Origin: Mycolicibacterium austroafricanum
Lineage (GTDB): Bacteria; Actinomycetota; Actinomycetes; Mycobacteriales; Mycobacteriaceae
Assembly: GCF_902705885.1 (NCBI RefSeq)
Contig: NZ_CACSIP010000044.1
Coordinates: 1-34,905, forward strand
Direction: 5' to 3'
Length of the DNA: 34,905 bases
Shown: positions 14,822 to 24,775 of the stretch, one piece after another
How positions within the stretch are numbered: position 1 is the stretch's first letter
How the letters are laid out: each line of letters opens with the position of its first letter
The notes under the pieces: model-generated
Told to the model about the DNA's origin: nothing
The model's input: only the letters and a program-made list of their open reading frames with translations
Database searches by the model: none
Program-made: the position numbers and the translations under genes

Positions 14822-15286
14822 TCAACCCGATCGCAACGCGGCCAAGGCATCGGACCACACGGCCCGGTCGCGAACCTCGCCGGGCTGCTTGCATTCGGCG
14901 AACCGGATGATCCCGGAGCGGTCCACCGCGAAGGTGCCCCGGTTGGCGAACCCGCTGTCGTCGTTGAACACCCCGTAGGCCTGGCTGACCGCACCGTGCG
15001 GCCAGAAGTCGGCCAGCACCGGGAAGGTGAAGCCGCGCTGGGACGCCCACACCTTGTGCGTCGGCGACGGTCCCACCGAGATCGCCAATGTGGCGGTCTC
15101 GTCGTTGACGAAATCCGCCGGGTGATCGCGGATCTCGTCCAGCTCACGCGCACAGATGCTGGTGAAAGCAAGCGGGAAGAAGACCAGCAGCACGTTCTTG
15201 GCACCACGAAAGGAACTCAGCGTCACCGGCTGGTTGTTCTGATCCTTGAGGGTGAAGTCCGGTGCGTCGTCGCCGACACCAAGCAC
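14822..15286 (-). CDS. ahpE: one-cysteine peroxiredoxin AhpE, with an extra cysteine
   Basis: A 154-residue peroxiredoxin. The thioredoxin-fold start is APDFTLKDQNNQPVTL, the active-site segment is FFPLAFTSICAREL with peroxidatic Cys45 (family PxxxT/SxxC), and the C-terminal part is VDRSGIIRFAECKQPGEVRD. AhpE reduces peroxides and peroxynitrite and is recycled by mycoredoxin or mycothiol. A second cysteine at position 132 is unusual: as I remember it, the M. tuberculosis enzyme has Met there and only one Cys in total. The GTG at 15284-15286 fits the family N-terminus. Confidence 0.93.
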   Translation of the reverse strand: MLGVGDDAPDFTLKDQNNQPVTLSSFRGAKNVLLVFFPLAFTSICARELDEIRDHPADFVNDETATLAISVGPSPTHKVWASQRGFTFPVLADFWPHGAVSQAYGVFNDDSGFANRGTFAVDRSGIIRFAECKQPGEVRDRAVWSDALAALRSG

Positions 15287-15321
15287 GCGCTACCGCTGCC
15301 GTCTGCTCTTCGCGCAAGCGC

Positions 15322-15750
15322 TCATCGCTGCTTGGTGATGGCGTTGGCTTTCGGCTGCACCAGGCGACTGGCACTCCAGTCCCCCAGGTTCGCCGACGAG
15401 GTCTGCATCAGTCCCGCAGTCGGTGCCGACTCCGCGATCTCGGCAGGCAGCACGTGCCCGCTCTTGCCGGTCTTGGGAGTGACGACCCAGATGACGCCGT
15501 CCTCGGCAAGCGGGGTGATCGCATCCATCAGGGTGTCGACGAGGTCGCCGTCCCCGTCACGCCACCACAGAAGCACCACGTCGATGACTTCGTCGGAGTC
15601 CTCGTCGAGCAGGTCGGCGCCGGACGCATCTTCGATGGCGAACCGGATCTCGTCGTCGGTGTCCTCGTCCCAGCCCAACTCCTGCACAACCTGATCTTTT
15701 TCGATGCCCAGTCTCTGGGCGTAGTTCGGGGGGTCACCCGCCGAGACCAC
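15322..15750 (-). CDS. DUF3052 family protein (Rv2239c-type)
   Basis: A 142-residue acidic actinobacterial protein of unknown function. Recognisable parts are PPNYAQRLGIEKDQVVQELG, then WDEDTDDEIRFAIED, an acidic stretch LLDEDSDEVIDVVLLWWRDG, and VIWVVTPKTGKSGHVLPAEI. The GTG at 15748-15750 is preferred because AAGGAGGA lies about six bases upstream; the TTG at 15771 would put that ribosome site inside the gene. It lies 35 bp upstream of ahpE on the same strand, so the two are probably co-transcribed. Confidence 0.88.
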   Translation of the reverse strand: MVSAGDPPNYAQRLGIEKDQVVQELGWDEDTDDEIRFAIEDASGADLLDEDSDEVIDVVLLWWRDGDGDLVDTLMDAITPLAEDGVIWVVTPKTGKSGHVLPAEIAESAPTAGLMQTSSANLGDWSASRLVQPKANAITKQR

Positions 15751-15821
15751 CTTCAGTCCTCCTTCAGCCAATTCGACTCATTGTGCGCTGTGTCATGTTT
15801 TCTCGCCCTATCGTCGCACGG

Positions 15822-15852
15822 CCTGCCGCGACAGCGAACGTGTGCTGGCAGG
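15822..15852 (-). terminator. hairpin just after the lipoprotein stop
   Basis: CCTGCC (15822-15827) pairs with GGCAGG (15847-15852), with an inner AGC/GCT pairing. It begins 3 bases past the stop at 15855 on the minus strand. This placement and GC-rich stem suit an intrinsic terminator without a T-tail. Confidence 0.4.
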
Positions 15853-15854
15853 TT

Positions 15855-16427
15855 TCATCGGTATGCCGCGTCGCATCGATCCAGCGCGACGGTCTTGGAA
15901 TCGTTGAGACGGGTGATTGCGGAGTTGAATTCTTCGGTCCCGTAGTTGCCCACGATGGCGGTCGCCACCGCCCGTGCGGCATCCACCCAGCCGTTGAGCG
16001 CATCCCGCAGTTCGGGGGGTAGGCGGTCGGAGACGGTGCCTGCGACAAGGTCGGCGCTGAGGTTCAGCGCGTCCACCGCCGGGCCCGCGGTGCGCGCGAT
16101 GTCGGCGGGGTTGGAGTTGAAGGCGGCGACGTAGGTGTTGACGGCGCCGATGGCATCGGCGCTGCTCGAGCTCATCGCCTCGCACGAGGTCTGGATCGCC
16201 TCGGCGGTCAAGGTCTCTTGGCGTTCGGCCTCGCGGGCGCTCGAACTCGCCGCGGATTCCTCGAGCGAGGCCGACACCGACGCCCGGTACAGCGGCGCCT
16301 CGCCCCCGGCCACCGCGGCATCACCGTCGGTGACGTTGGTGCAGCCGACGACGATCATGGCCAGCGCGGCCAGAGTGCCGGTGACGAAGCCGGCGACTCG
16401 GGCACGGGGCGCGCTCAGCCAACCCAT
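15855..16427 (-). CDS. small predicted lipoprotein (Rv2240c-type)
   Basis: A 190-residue exported protein of unknown function. The N-terminus has basic residues, a hydrophobic stretch (VAGFVTGTLAALAMIVVGC) and a plausible lipobox VVGC followed by TNVTDGD. The mature part is Ala/Ser-rich and helical (SLEESAASSSAREAERQ), with two cysteines in IQTSCEAM and LDRCDAAY that could pair. The ATG at 16425-16427 is used; a GTG two codons upstream is an alternative, and neither has a strong ribosome site. It is divergent from aceE. Confidence 0.8.
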   Translation of the reverse strand: MGWLSAPRARVAGFVTGTLAALAMIVVGCTNVTDGDAAVAGGEAPLYRASVSASLEESAASSSAREAERQETLTAEAIQTSCEAMSSSSADAIGAVNTYVAAFNSNPADIARTAGPAVDALNLSADLVAGTVSDRLPPELRDALNGWVDAARAVATAIVGNYGTEEFNSAITRLNDSKTVALDRCDAAYR

Positions 16428-16626
16428 CAGCACCGTGCAGACGTTACCGGTTCACCTGCCGGTCCAACGCAGGTTCCGCTGCGAGCGACGGTTCCCCGCA
16501 CTCCCGCCACCCCTTCGGCGCGGATGGGGCAGGATTAGACGAGGATGGGACCATCCGGGCGCGAGAAGCGAGGCAAACCCACTTCGCGGATCGCGCACTT
16601 TTACACCGCCTAACAAGGAGCGGAAG

Positions 16627-19416
<2,790 letters not shown>

Positions 19417-19428
19417 GCCAGCAGTCCT

Positions 19429-19460
19429 TGGAGGATTTCTCCAGTTCGAGGGCGTAGATT
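19429..19460 (+). promoter_or_regulatory. hairpin and -10 before mabR (leaderless start)
   Basis: TGGAG (19429-19433) and CTCCA (19439-19443) form a short hairpin after the aceE stop. TAGATT (19455-19460) then sits seven bases before the mabR ATG at 19467, the spacing expected for a leaderless transcript. There is no Shine-Dalgarno. Confidence 0.4.
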
Positions 19461-19466
19461 TTAGGG

Positions 19467-20756
19467 ATGACCGACAACAATCGGTTCATCCCGCCGCGAT
19501 CGACCGTCGAAGTGCTGGAGAACGTTCCCGAGTCGGCGCTGCGCCGCCTCAAGCAGTACTCCGGCCGGCTGGCCACCGAGGCAGTGCACTACATGGAGGA
19601 ACGGCTGCCGTTCTTCGCCGACCTGGAGGCGTCGCAGCGGGCCAGCGTCCAGCTCGTGGTGCAGACCGCGATCGTCAACTTCGTCGAGTGGATGCGTAAT
19701 CCACAGAGCGACGTGAGTTACACGGCGCAGGCCTTCGAGGTGGTGCCCCAGGATCTGCGCAGGCGCATCGCGCTGCGCCAGTCCGTCGACATGGTGCGCA
19801 TCACGATGGAGTTCTTCGAGGAAGTCGTGCCCCTGTTGGCACGTTCCGAGGAGCAACTGACCGCGCTGACCGCCGGCATCCTGCGCTACAGCCGGGACCT
19901 GGCCTTCGCCGCCGCCTCCGCGTACGCCGACCAGGCCGAGGCCCGCGGGGCGTGGGACACCCGGATGGAGGCCAACCTGGTCGATGCCGTCGTCCGCGGT
20001 GATCTCGGCCCGGAACTGCAATCCCAGGCCGCTGCGCTGAACTGGGACGCCACCGCGCCCGCCACCGTCCTGGTCGGGACACCCCAACCGGGCCGGATGG
20101 ACTTCGTCAGCGACGACGTCCACGACGTGGCGAAGCGCAACGGGCGGGCCGCTCTGTCCGACGTCCACGGAACGTGGCTGGTCACCATCATCTCGGGTGG
20201 CCTGTCACCGACCGATCGCTTCCTCTCGGAGTTGATGAAGGTGTTCGACGACGGGCCGGTGGTGGTCGGGCCGACCGCGCCGACGCTGGGCGCGGCGCAC
20301 CGCAGCGCCACCGAGGCGATCGCGGGGATGAACGCGGTGGCCGGCTGGGCGGGGGCGCCGCGGCCGGTGGCCGCCCGCGAGTTACTCCCCGAGCGGGCCC
20401 TGCTGGGAGACGCCACCGCCGCGGTGGCATTGGAAGCCGAGGTGATGCGGCCACTCTCGGACGCCGGGCCGGCACTGATGGAGACACTGGATGCCTACCT
20501 GGACTCCGGCGGCGCCATCGAGGCGTGCGCGCGCAAATTGTTCGTTCATCCAAATACCGTCCGGTATCGGCTCAAACGAATCGCCGATTTCACCGGCCGC
20601 GATCCGACGGTTCCGCGCGACTCGTACGTATTGCGGGTGGCGTCCACGGTGGGCCGGCTGACCCGCCAGGCTCAGCAGTCGAGCTCTGCGGTCACCGGCT
20701 CCCGACAGGTCGCAGGTGTTACCCCGGTCACTCTCGCGGACCAAACGGGCGCGTAA
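19467..20756 (+). CDS. mabR: PucR-type regulator MabR of the FAS-II operon
   Basis: A 429-residue regulator. The N-terminal ~150 residues are helical (ESALRRLKQYSGRLATEAVH). A central GGDEF-like/CdaR region covers about 165-310. The C-terminal PucR helix-turn-helix spans residues 349-385 (GGAIEACARKLFVHPNTVRY, then RLKRIADFTGRDP). In M. tuberculosis the gene in this position, Rv2242, is MabR, an essential regulator of fabD-acpM-kasA-kasB-accD6 (established knowledge). It lies 50 bp after aceE, probably with its own leaderless promoter, and 128 bp before fabD. An exact TTTTGT-N9-ACAAAA site is in that gap. Confidence 0.93.
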   Translation: MTDNNRFIPPRSTVEVLENVPESALRRLKQYSGRLATEAVHYMEERLPFFADLEASQRASVQLVVQTAIVNFVEWMRNPQSDVSYTAQAFEVVPQDLRRRIALRQSVDMVRITMEFFEEVVPLLARSEEQLTALTAGILRYSRDLAFAAASAYADQAEARGAWDTRMEANLVDAVVRGDLGPELQSQAAALNWDATAPATVLVGTPQPGRMDFVSDDVHDVAKRNGRAALSDVHGTWLVTIISGGLSPTDRFLSELMKVFDDGPVVVGPTAPTLGAAHRSATEAIAGMNAVAGWAGAPRPVAARELLPERALLGDATAAVALEAEVMRPLSDAGPALMETLDAYLDSGGAIEACARKLFVHPNTVRYRLKRIADFTGRDPTVPRDSYVLRVASTVGRLTRQAQQSSSAVTGSRQVAGVTPVTLADQTGA

Positions 20757-20797
20757 CAGATTGCAGCCCGGTCTCAATGGAGTCCCATCACATGCGC

Positions 20798-20818
20798 TTT
20801 TGTGGACTTCCTACAAAA
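20798..20818. promoter_or_regulatory. MabR-type operator TTTTGT-N9-ACAAAA
   Basis: TTTTGT (20798-20803), nine bases, then ACAAAA (20813-20818) form an inverted repeat that stands out as AT-rich in a GC-rich genome. I remember this form as the published MabR site in the fasII promoter. It overlaps the -35 region of the promoter at 20834. Confidence 0.75.
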
Positions 20819-20833
20819 ACCTAAGACAAGGTT

Positions 20834-20839
20834 CATAAT
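20834..20839 (+). promoter_or_regulatory. -10 hexamer of the FAS-II operon
   Basis: CATAAT, one mismatch from TATAAT, would start transcription near 20846 and give a leader of about 40 nt before the fabD GTG. No good TTGACA -35 is present; the MabR-type site occupies that region, which fits an activator-dependent or repressor-blocked promoter. Confidence 0.55.
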
Positions 20840-20884
20840 CTCTTACACCGTGCAAAACCGACTTCTCAATGTTTCCTTAGAGAC

Positions 20885-21844
20885 GTGCCCCAGAAGACTG
20901 TGCTTGCCTTCCTCGCGCCCGGACAGGGCTCGCAGACTCCCGGCATGCTCGCCGACTGGCTCGAGCTACCCGGAGCCGCCGAGCGCATTGCGGCGTGGTC
21001 CGACATCAGCGGCCTCGACTTGGCCCGTCTGGGCACCACCGCCACCGCCGAGGAGATCACCGACACCGCGGTGACGCAACCGCTCGTCGTGGCGGCGACC
21101 CTGCTCGCACACGAGGAGCTCACCAAGCGCGCGAACCTCGCCGACATCGGCGCAGACATCATCGTCGCCGGACACTCGGTCGGAGAGATCGCGGCCTACG
21201 CGATCGCCGGAGTCATCTCGGCCGACGAGGCCGTCTCGCTGGCCGCCACCCGCGGCGCGGAGATGGCCAAGGCCTGCGCGATCGAACCCACCGGCATGTC
21301 CGCGCTGCTCGGCGGCGACGAGGCCGAGGTGCTCGCCCGCCTGGAGGCCCTGGACCTGGTCCCGGCCAACCGCAACGCGGCCGGGCAGATCGTCGCCGCT
21401 GGTGCGGTGTCGGCGCTGGAGAAGCTGGCCGAGGATCCGCCGGCGCGGGCCCGGGTCCGTCGCCTCGCCACCGCCGGTGCGTTCCACACCCAATACATGG
21501 CCCCGGCGCTCGCCGGGTACACCGCGGTTGCCGATCGAATCGCGCCGACGGAGATCTCCTCACCCGCCGTCACGCTGCTGTCGAACGCCGACGGCCGTCC
21601 GGTGTCCTCCGCTGCCGATGCGTTGGACAAACTGGTGGCGCAGATGACCAAGCCGGTCCGCTGGGATCTGTGCACCGCGACCATGCGTGAGTTGTTCGAG
21701 CAAGCGGACAACTCGGCGATCATCGAGTTCCCCCCGGCGGGAACACTGACCGGAATCGCCAAACGCGAATTGAAGGGAACCCCGAACCACCCCATCAAGT
21801 CCCCCGCCGACCTGGACGGACTTGTGGAATCCCTCCGCAACTGA
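20885..21844 (+). CDS. fabD: malonyl-CoA:ACP transacylase FabD
   Basis: A 319-residue enzyme that transfers malonyl from CoA to AcpM, supplying the extender for KasA and KasB. Visible family features are FLAPGQGSQTPGM near the N-terminus, the active-site GHSVGEIA with nucleophilic Ser98, and AFHTQYM with catalytic His201. EFPPAGTLTGIAKREL closes the C-terminal part. The GTG at 20885 is used; the GTG at 20900 would give a start closer to the M. tuberculosis protein, and neither has a strong ribosome site. It is the first gene of the FAS-II operon. Confidence 0.96.
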   Translation: MPQKTVLAFLAPGQGSQTPGMLADWLELPGAAERIAAWSDISGLDLARLGTTATAEEITDTAVTQPLVVAATLLAHEELTKRANLADIGADIIVAGHSVGEIAAYAIAGVISADEAVSLAATRGAEMAKACAIEPTGMSALLGGDEAEVLARLEALDLVPANRNAAGQIVAAGAVSALEKLAEDPPARARVRRLATAGAFHTQYMAPALAGYTAVADRIAPTEISSPAVTLLSNADGRPVSSAADALDKLVAQMTKPVRWDLCTATMRELFEQADNSAIIEFPPAGTLTGIAKRELKGTPNHPIKSPADLDGLVESLRN

Positions 21845-21908
21845 CCAGCCCATCCCGTAGTTCGTACGTTCCGTAATAAGTAACAACACACAGATAGAAG
21901 GAGCCACC

Positions 21909-22208
21909 GTGCCCGCCACTCAGGACGAAATCATCGCCGGCCTCGCCGAGATCATCGAAGAGGTCACCGGTATCGAGCCCTCCGAGGTCACCCCCGAGAA
22001 GTCGTTCGTCGACGACCTGGACATCGACTCGCTGTCGATGGTGGAGATCGCCGTGCAGACCGAGGACAAGTACGGCGTGAAGATCCCCGACGAGGACCTC
22101 GCCGGGCTGCGCACCGTCGGTGACGTCGTCGCCTACATCCAGAAGCTCGAGGCCGAGAACCCCGAAGCCGCCGCGGCCATCCGGGCGCAGATCACGGGTG
22201 ACAAGTGA
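21909..22208 (+). CDS. acpM: meromycolate acyl carrier protein AcpM
   Basis: A 99-residue acidic carrier protein. Ser41 in DLDIDSLSM is the 4'-phosphopantetheine attachment site, followed by VEIAVQTEDKYGVKIPDEDL. The C-terminal ~20 residues (KLEAENPEAAAAIRAQITGD) are the extension that distinguishes mycobacterial AcpM from ordinary ACPs. GTG at 21909 is preceded by AGAAGGAG at a good distance. The TGA overlaps the kasA GTG as GTGA. The 64-bp gap from fabD is AT-rich for this genome but shows no clear promoter. Confidence 0.97.
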   Translation: MPATQDEIIAGLAEIIEEVTGIEPSEVTPEKSFVDDLDIDSLSMVEIAVQTEDKYGVKIPDEDLAGLRTVGDVVAYIQKLEAENPEAAAAIRAQITGDK

Positions 22209-23455
22209 CCAGACCTTCCACTGCTAACGGCGGTTACCCCAATGTTGTGGTAACCGCTGTAACAGCGACGACGTCGATCGCGGCGGACATCGAGAGCACG
22301 TGGAAGGGCTTGTTGGCCGGCGAGAGCGGTATCCACGTCCTCGAGGACGACTTCATCACCAAGTGGGACCTGCCGGTGAAGATCGGCGGGCACCTCAAAG
22401 AACCGCTCGACCCGCTGATGACGCGGCTCGACCTTCGCCGGATGTCCTACGTCCAGCGGATGTCGAAGTATCTGGGCAACCAGCTCTGGGAGACCGCGGG
22501 TTCGCCCGAGGTCGATCCGGATCGCTTCGCCGTGGTCATCGGCACCGGTCTGGGTGGCGGCGAGAAGATCGTCGAGACGTATGACGCGATGAACGAGGGC
22601 GGGCCCCGCAAGGTGTCCCCGCTCGCCGTTCAGATGATCATGCCGAACGGCGCCGCTGCCGTCGTCGGCCTCGCACTGGGCGCCCGCGCCGGGGTCATCA
22701 CCCCGGTGTCGGCCTGCTCGTCGGGGTCCGAGGGCATCGCCCACGCCTGGCGCCAGATCGTCATGGGTGACGCGGACATCGCCGTATGCGGTGGCGTCGA
22801 AGGCGGCATCGAAGCACTGCCCATCGCAGCGTTCTCGATGATGCGCGCCATGTCGACCCGCAACGACGATCCGGAAGGCGCGTCGCGGCCGTTCGACAAG
22901 AACCGCGACGGGTTCGTCTTCGGTGAAGCCGGTGCGCTGATGGTCATCGAGACCGAGGAGCACGCCAAGGCCCGTGGCGCCAAGCCGCTGGCCCGGTTGC
23001 TCGGCGCGGGCATCTCGTCGGACGCCTACCACATGGTGGCGCCGGCGCCGGACGGTCTGCGAGCCGCGCACGCGATGAAGCGGGCGATGGAGACGGCGGG
23101 CTTGTCGGCCAAGGACATCAACCACGTCAATGCCCACGCCACGTCCACCTCGATCGGTGACCTCGCCGAAGCCAACGCAATCAGGGCGGCCGGTGTGGAA
23201 CACGCCGCGGTGTATGCGCCGAAGTCGGCGCTGGGTCACTCCATCGGCGCTGTCGGCGCACTGGAGTCGATCCTCACAGTGCTCGCACTGCGGGACGGCG
23301 TCATCCCGCCGACACTGAACTTCGAGACGCCCGACCCTGAGATCGGTCTCGATGTCGTCGCGGGTGAGCCTCGATATGGGGAATACCAGTACGCCATCAA
23401 CAATTCGTTCGGGTTCGGTGGCCACAATGTGGCATTGGCCTTCGGTCGCTACTAG
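22205..23455 (+). CDS. kasA: beta-ketoacyl-ACP synthase KasA
   Basis: A 416-residue thiolase-fold condensing enzyme that starts mero-chain elongation from FAS-I products. Cys171 in TPVSACSSGSEG is the nucleophile, at the same number as in M. tuberculosis. HVNAHATSTS and KSALGHSIGAVG supply the two catalytic His and the Lys. NNSFGFGGHNVALAF is the conserved C-terminal glycine-rich loop. The target of thiolactomycin-type inhibitors is this active site. The GTG at 22205 overlaps the acpM stop, so translation is coupled. Confidence 0.97.
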   Translation: MTRPSTANGGYPNVVVTAVTATTSIAADIESTWKGLLAGESGIHVLEDDFITKWDLPVKIGGHLKEPLDPLMTRLDLRRMSYVQRMSKYLGNQLWETAGSPEVDPDRFAVVIGTGLGGGEKIVETYDAMNEGGPRKVSPLAVQMIMPNGAAAVVGLALGARAGVITPVSACSSGSEGIAHAWRQIVMGDADIAVCGGVEGGIEALPIAAFSMMRAMSTRNDDPEGASRPFDKNRDGFVFGEAGALMVIETEEHAKARGAKPLARLLGAGISSDAYHMVAPAPDGLRAAHAMKRAMETAGLSAKDINHVNAHATSTSIGDLAEANAIRAAGVEHAAVYAPKSALGHSIGAVGALESILTVLALRDGVIPPTLNFETPDPEIGLDVVAGEPRYGEYQYAINNSFGFGGHNVALAFGRY

Positions 23456-23510
23456 AAGACCCGGACGACCATACTGATCGGAGATCGGAGAAAGGACGCG
23501 CAGCTCACCC

Positions 23511-24764
23511 ATGCCTTCGGCTACCACAGGTAACGGACTTCCGGACGTCGTCGTCACCGGCATCGCGATGACCACGAGTGTGGCCACCGACGCCGAGGCG
23601 ACGTGGAAGGCGCTCCTGGATGGGCAGAGCGGCATCCGTCAGCTCGAGGATCCCTTCATCGAGCAGTTCCAGCTCCCGGTCCGCATCGGCGGCCACCTGC
23701 TGGAGGACTTCGAGTCGGAATTGACCAAGGTCGAGAACCGGCGGATGTCCTACGTGCAGAAGATGGCCGCCGTGCTGGGCAGGCGGGCCTGGGACGATGC
23801 GGGCGCTCCGGAGGTCGACACCGATCGGCTGTTGGTGTCGATCGGAACCGGTCTCGGCGGTGCCGAAGCGTTGGTGTTCGCCTACGACGGCATGCGGGAG
23901 CGCGGCCTCAAGGCCGTCTCACCGCTGTCGGTGCAGATGTACATGCCCAACGGGCCGTCGGCCGTGGTCGGACTCGACCGCCACGCGAAAGCCGGCGTCG
24001 TCACCCCGGTGTCGGCGTGTGCGTCCGGTTCGGAGGGGATCGCCCAGGCCTGGCGCAACATCGTGCTCGGCGAAGCCGATATCGCGATCTGCGGCGGCGT
24101 CGAGCAGCGCATCGAAGCCGTGCCGATCGCCGCGTTCGCCCAGATGCGCATCGTCATGTCCACCAACAACGACAACCCCGCCGGTGCGTGTCGCCCGTTC
24201 GACAAGGACCGCGACGGGTTCGTCTTCGGCGAAGGCGGTGCGCTGATGGTCATCGAGACCGAAGAGCACGCCAAGGCGCGCGGCGCCAAACCGCTGGCGC
24301 GGCTGTTGGGTGCGAGCATCACCTCCGACGGGTTCCACATGGTGGCCCCCGACCCGAACGGGGAACGTGCCGGCTACGCGATGACGCGGGCCATCGAGTT
24401 GGGCGGTCTTCAGCCTTCCGACATCGACCACGTGAACGCGCACGCCACCGGCACCAGCGTCGGCGACGTCGCCGAGGGCAAGGCCATCAACAATGCGCTG
24501 GGGAGGCACCGCCCCGCGGTGTACGCCCCGAAGTCCGCGCTGGGTCACTCCGTCGGCGCGGTCGGTGCGGTGGAGTCGATCTTGACCCTGATGGCGTTGC
24601 GCGACGGTGTCATCCCACCCACGCTGAACCTCGAAAACCTCGATCCCGAGATCGATCTCGACGTCGTGGCCGGGAAACCGCGCACCGGAGAAATCCGGTA
24701 CGCGATCAACAATTCATTCGGATTCGGCGGGCACAATGTCGCACTCGCCTTCGGTAAGTACTGA
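23511..24764 (+). CDS. kasB: beta-ketoacyl-ACP synthase KasB
   Basis: A 417-residue paralogue of KasA that extends meromycolates to full length. Cys170 in TPVSACASGSEG is the nucleophile; HVNAHATGTS and KSALGHSVGAVG carry the other catalytic residues. Loss of kasB in other mycobacteria shortens mycolates and abolishes acid-fastness. The ATG at 23511 is the only reasonable start, but the nearest purine-rich stretch (AAAGGA) is about 13 bases away, which is long. The M. tuberculosis protein, as I recall, is about 20 residues longer at the N-terminus. It is 55 bp after kasA; a short GATCGGA doublet lies in the gap. Confidence 0.96.
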   Translation: MPSATTGNGLPDVVVTGIAMTTSVATDAEATWKALLDGQSGIRQLEDPFIEQFQLPVRIGGHLLEDFESELTKVENRRMSYVQKMAAVLGRRAWDDAGAPEVDTDRLLVSIGTGLGGAEALVFAYDGMRERGLKAVSPLSVQMYMPNGPSAVVGLDRHAKAGVVTPVSACASGSEGIAQAWRNIVLGEADIAICGGVEQRIEAVPIAAFAQMRIVMSTNNDNPAGACRPFDKDRDGFVFGEGGALMVIETEEHAKARGAKPLARLLGASITSDGFHMVAPDPNGERAGYAMTRAIELGGLQPSDIDHVNAHATGTSVGDVAEGKAINNALGRHRPAVYAPKSALGHSVGAVGAVESILTLMALRDGVIPPTLNLENLDPEIDLDVVAGKPRTGEIRYAINNSFGFGGHNVALAFGKY

Positions 24765-24775
24765 CAGGAGATCAC

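Noticed and set aside
16600..16620. TTTTAC...ACAAGG before aceE as a second MabR-type site
   Set aside because: The spacing is 8 rather than 9 and both half-sites deviate; part is simply the ribosome site.
16135..16626. Upstream extension of the aceE reading frame
   Set aside because: It is antisense to the lipoprotein gene, and the TTG at 16627 has a clear ribosome site and family-like N-terminus.
23478..23493. GATCGGA doublet before kasB
   Set aside because: Only two 7-bp copies in a 55-bp gap; too short to distinguish from chance.
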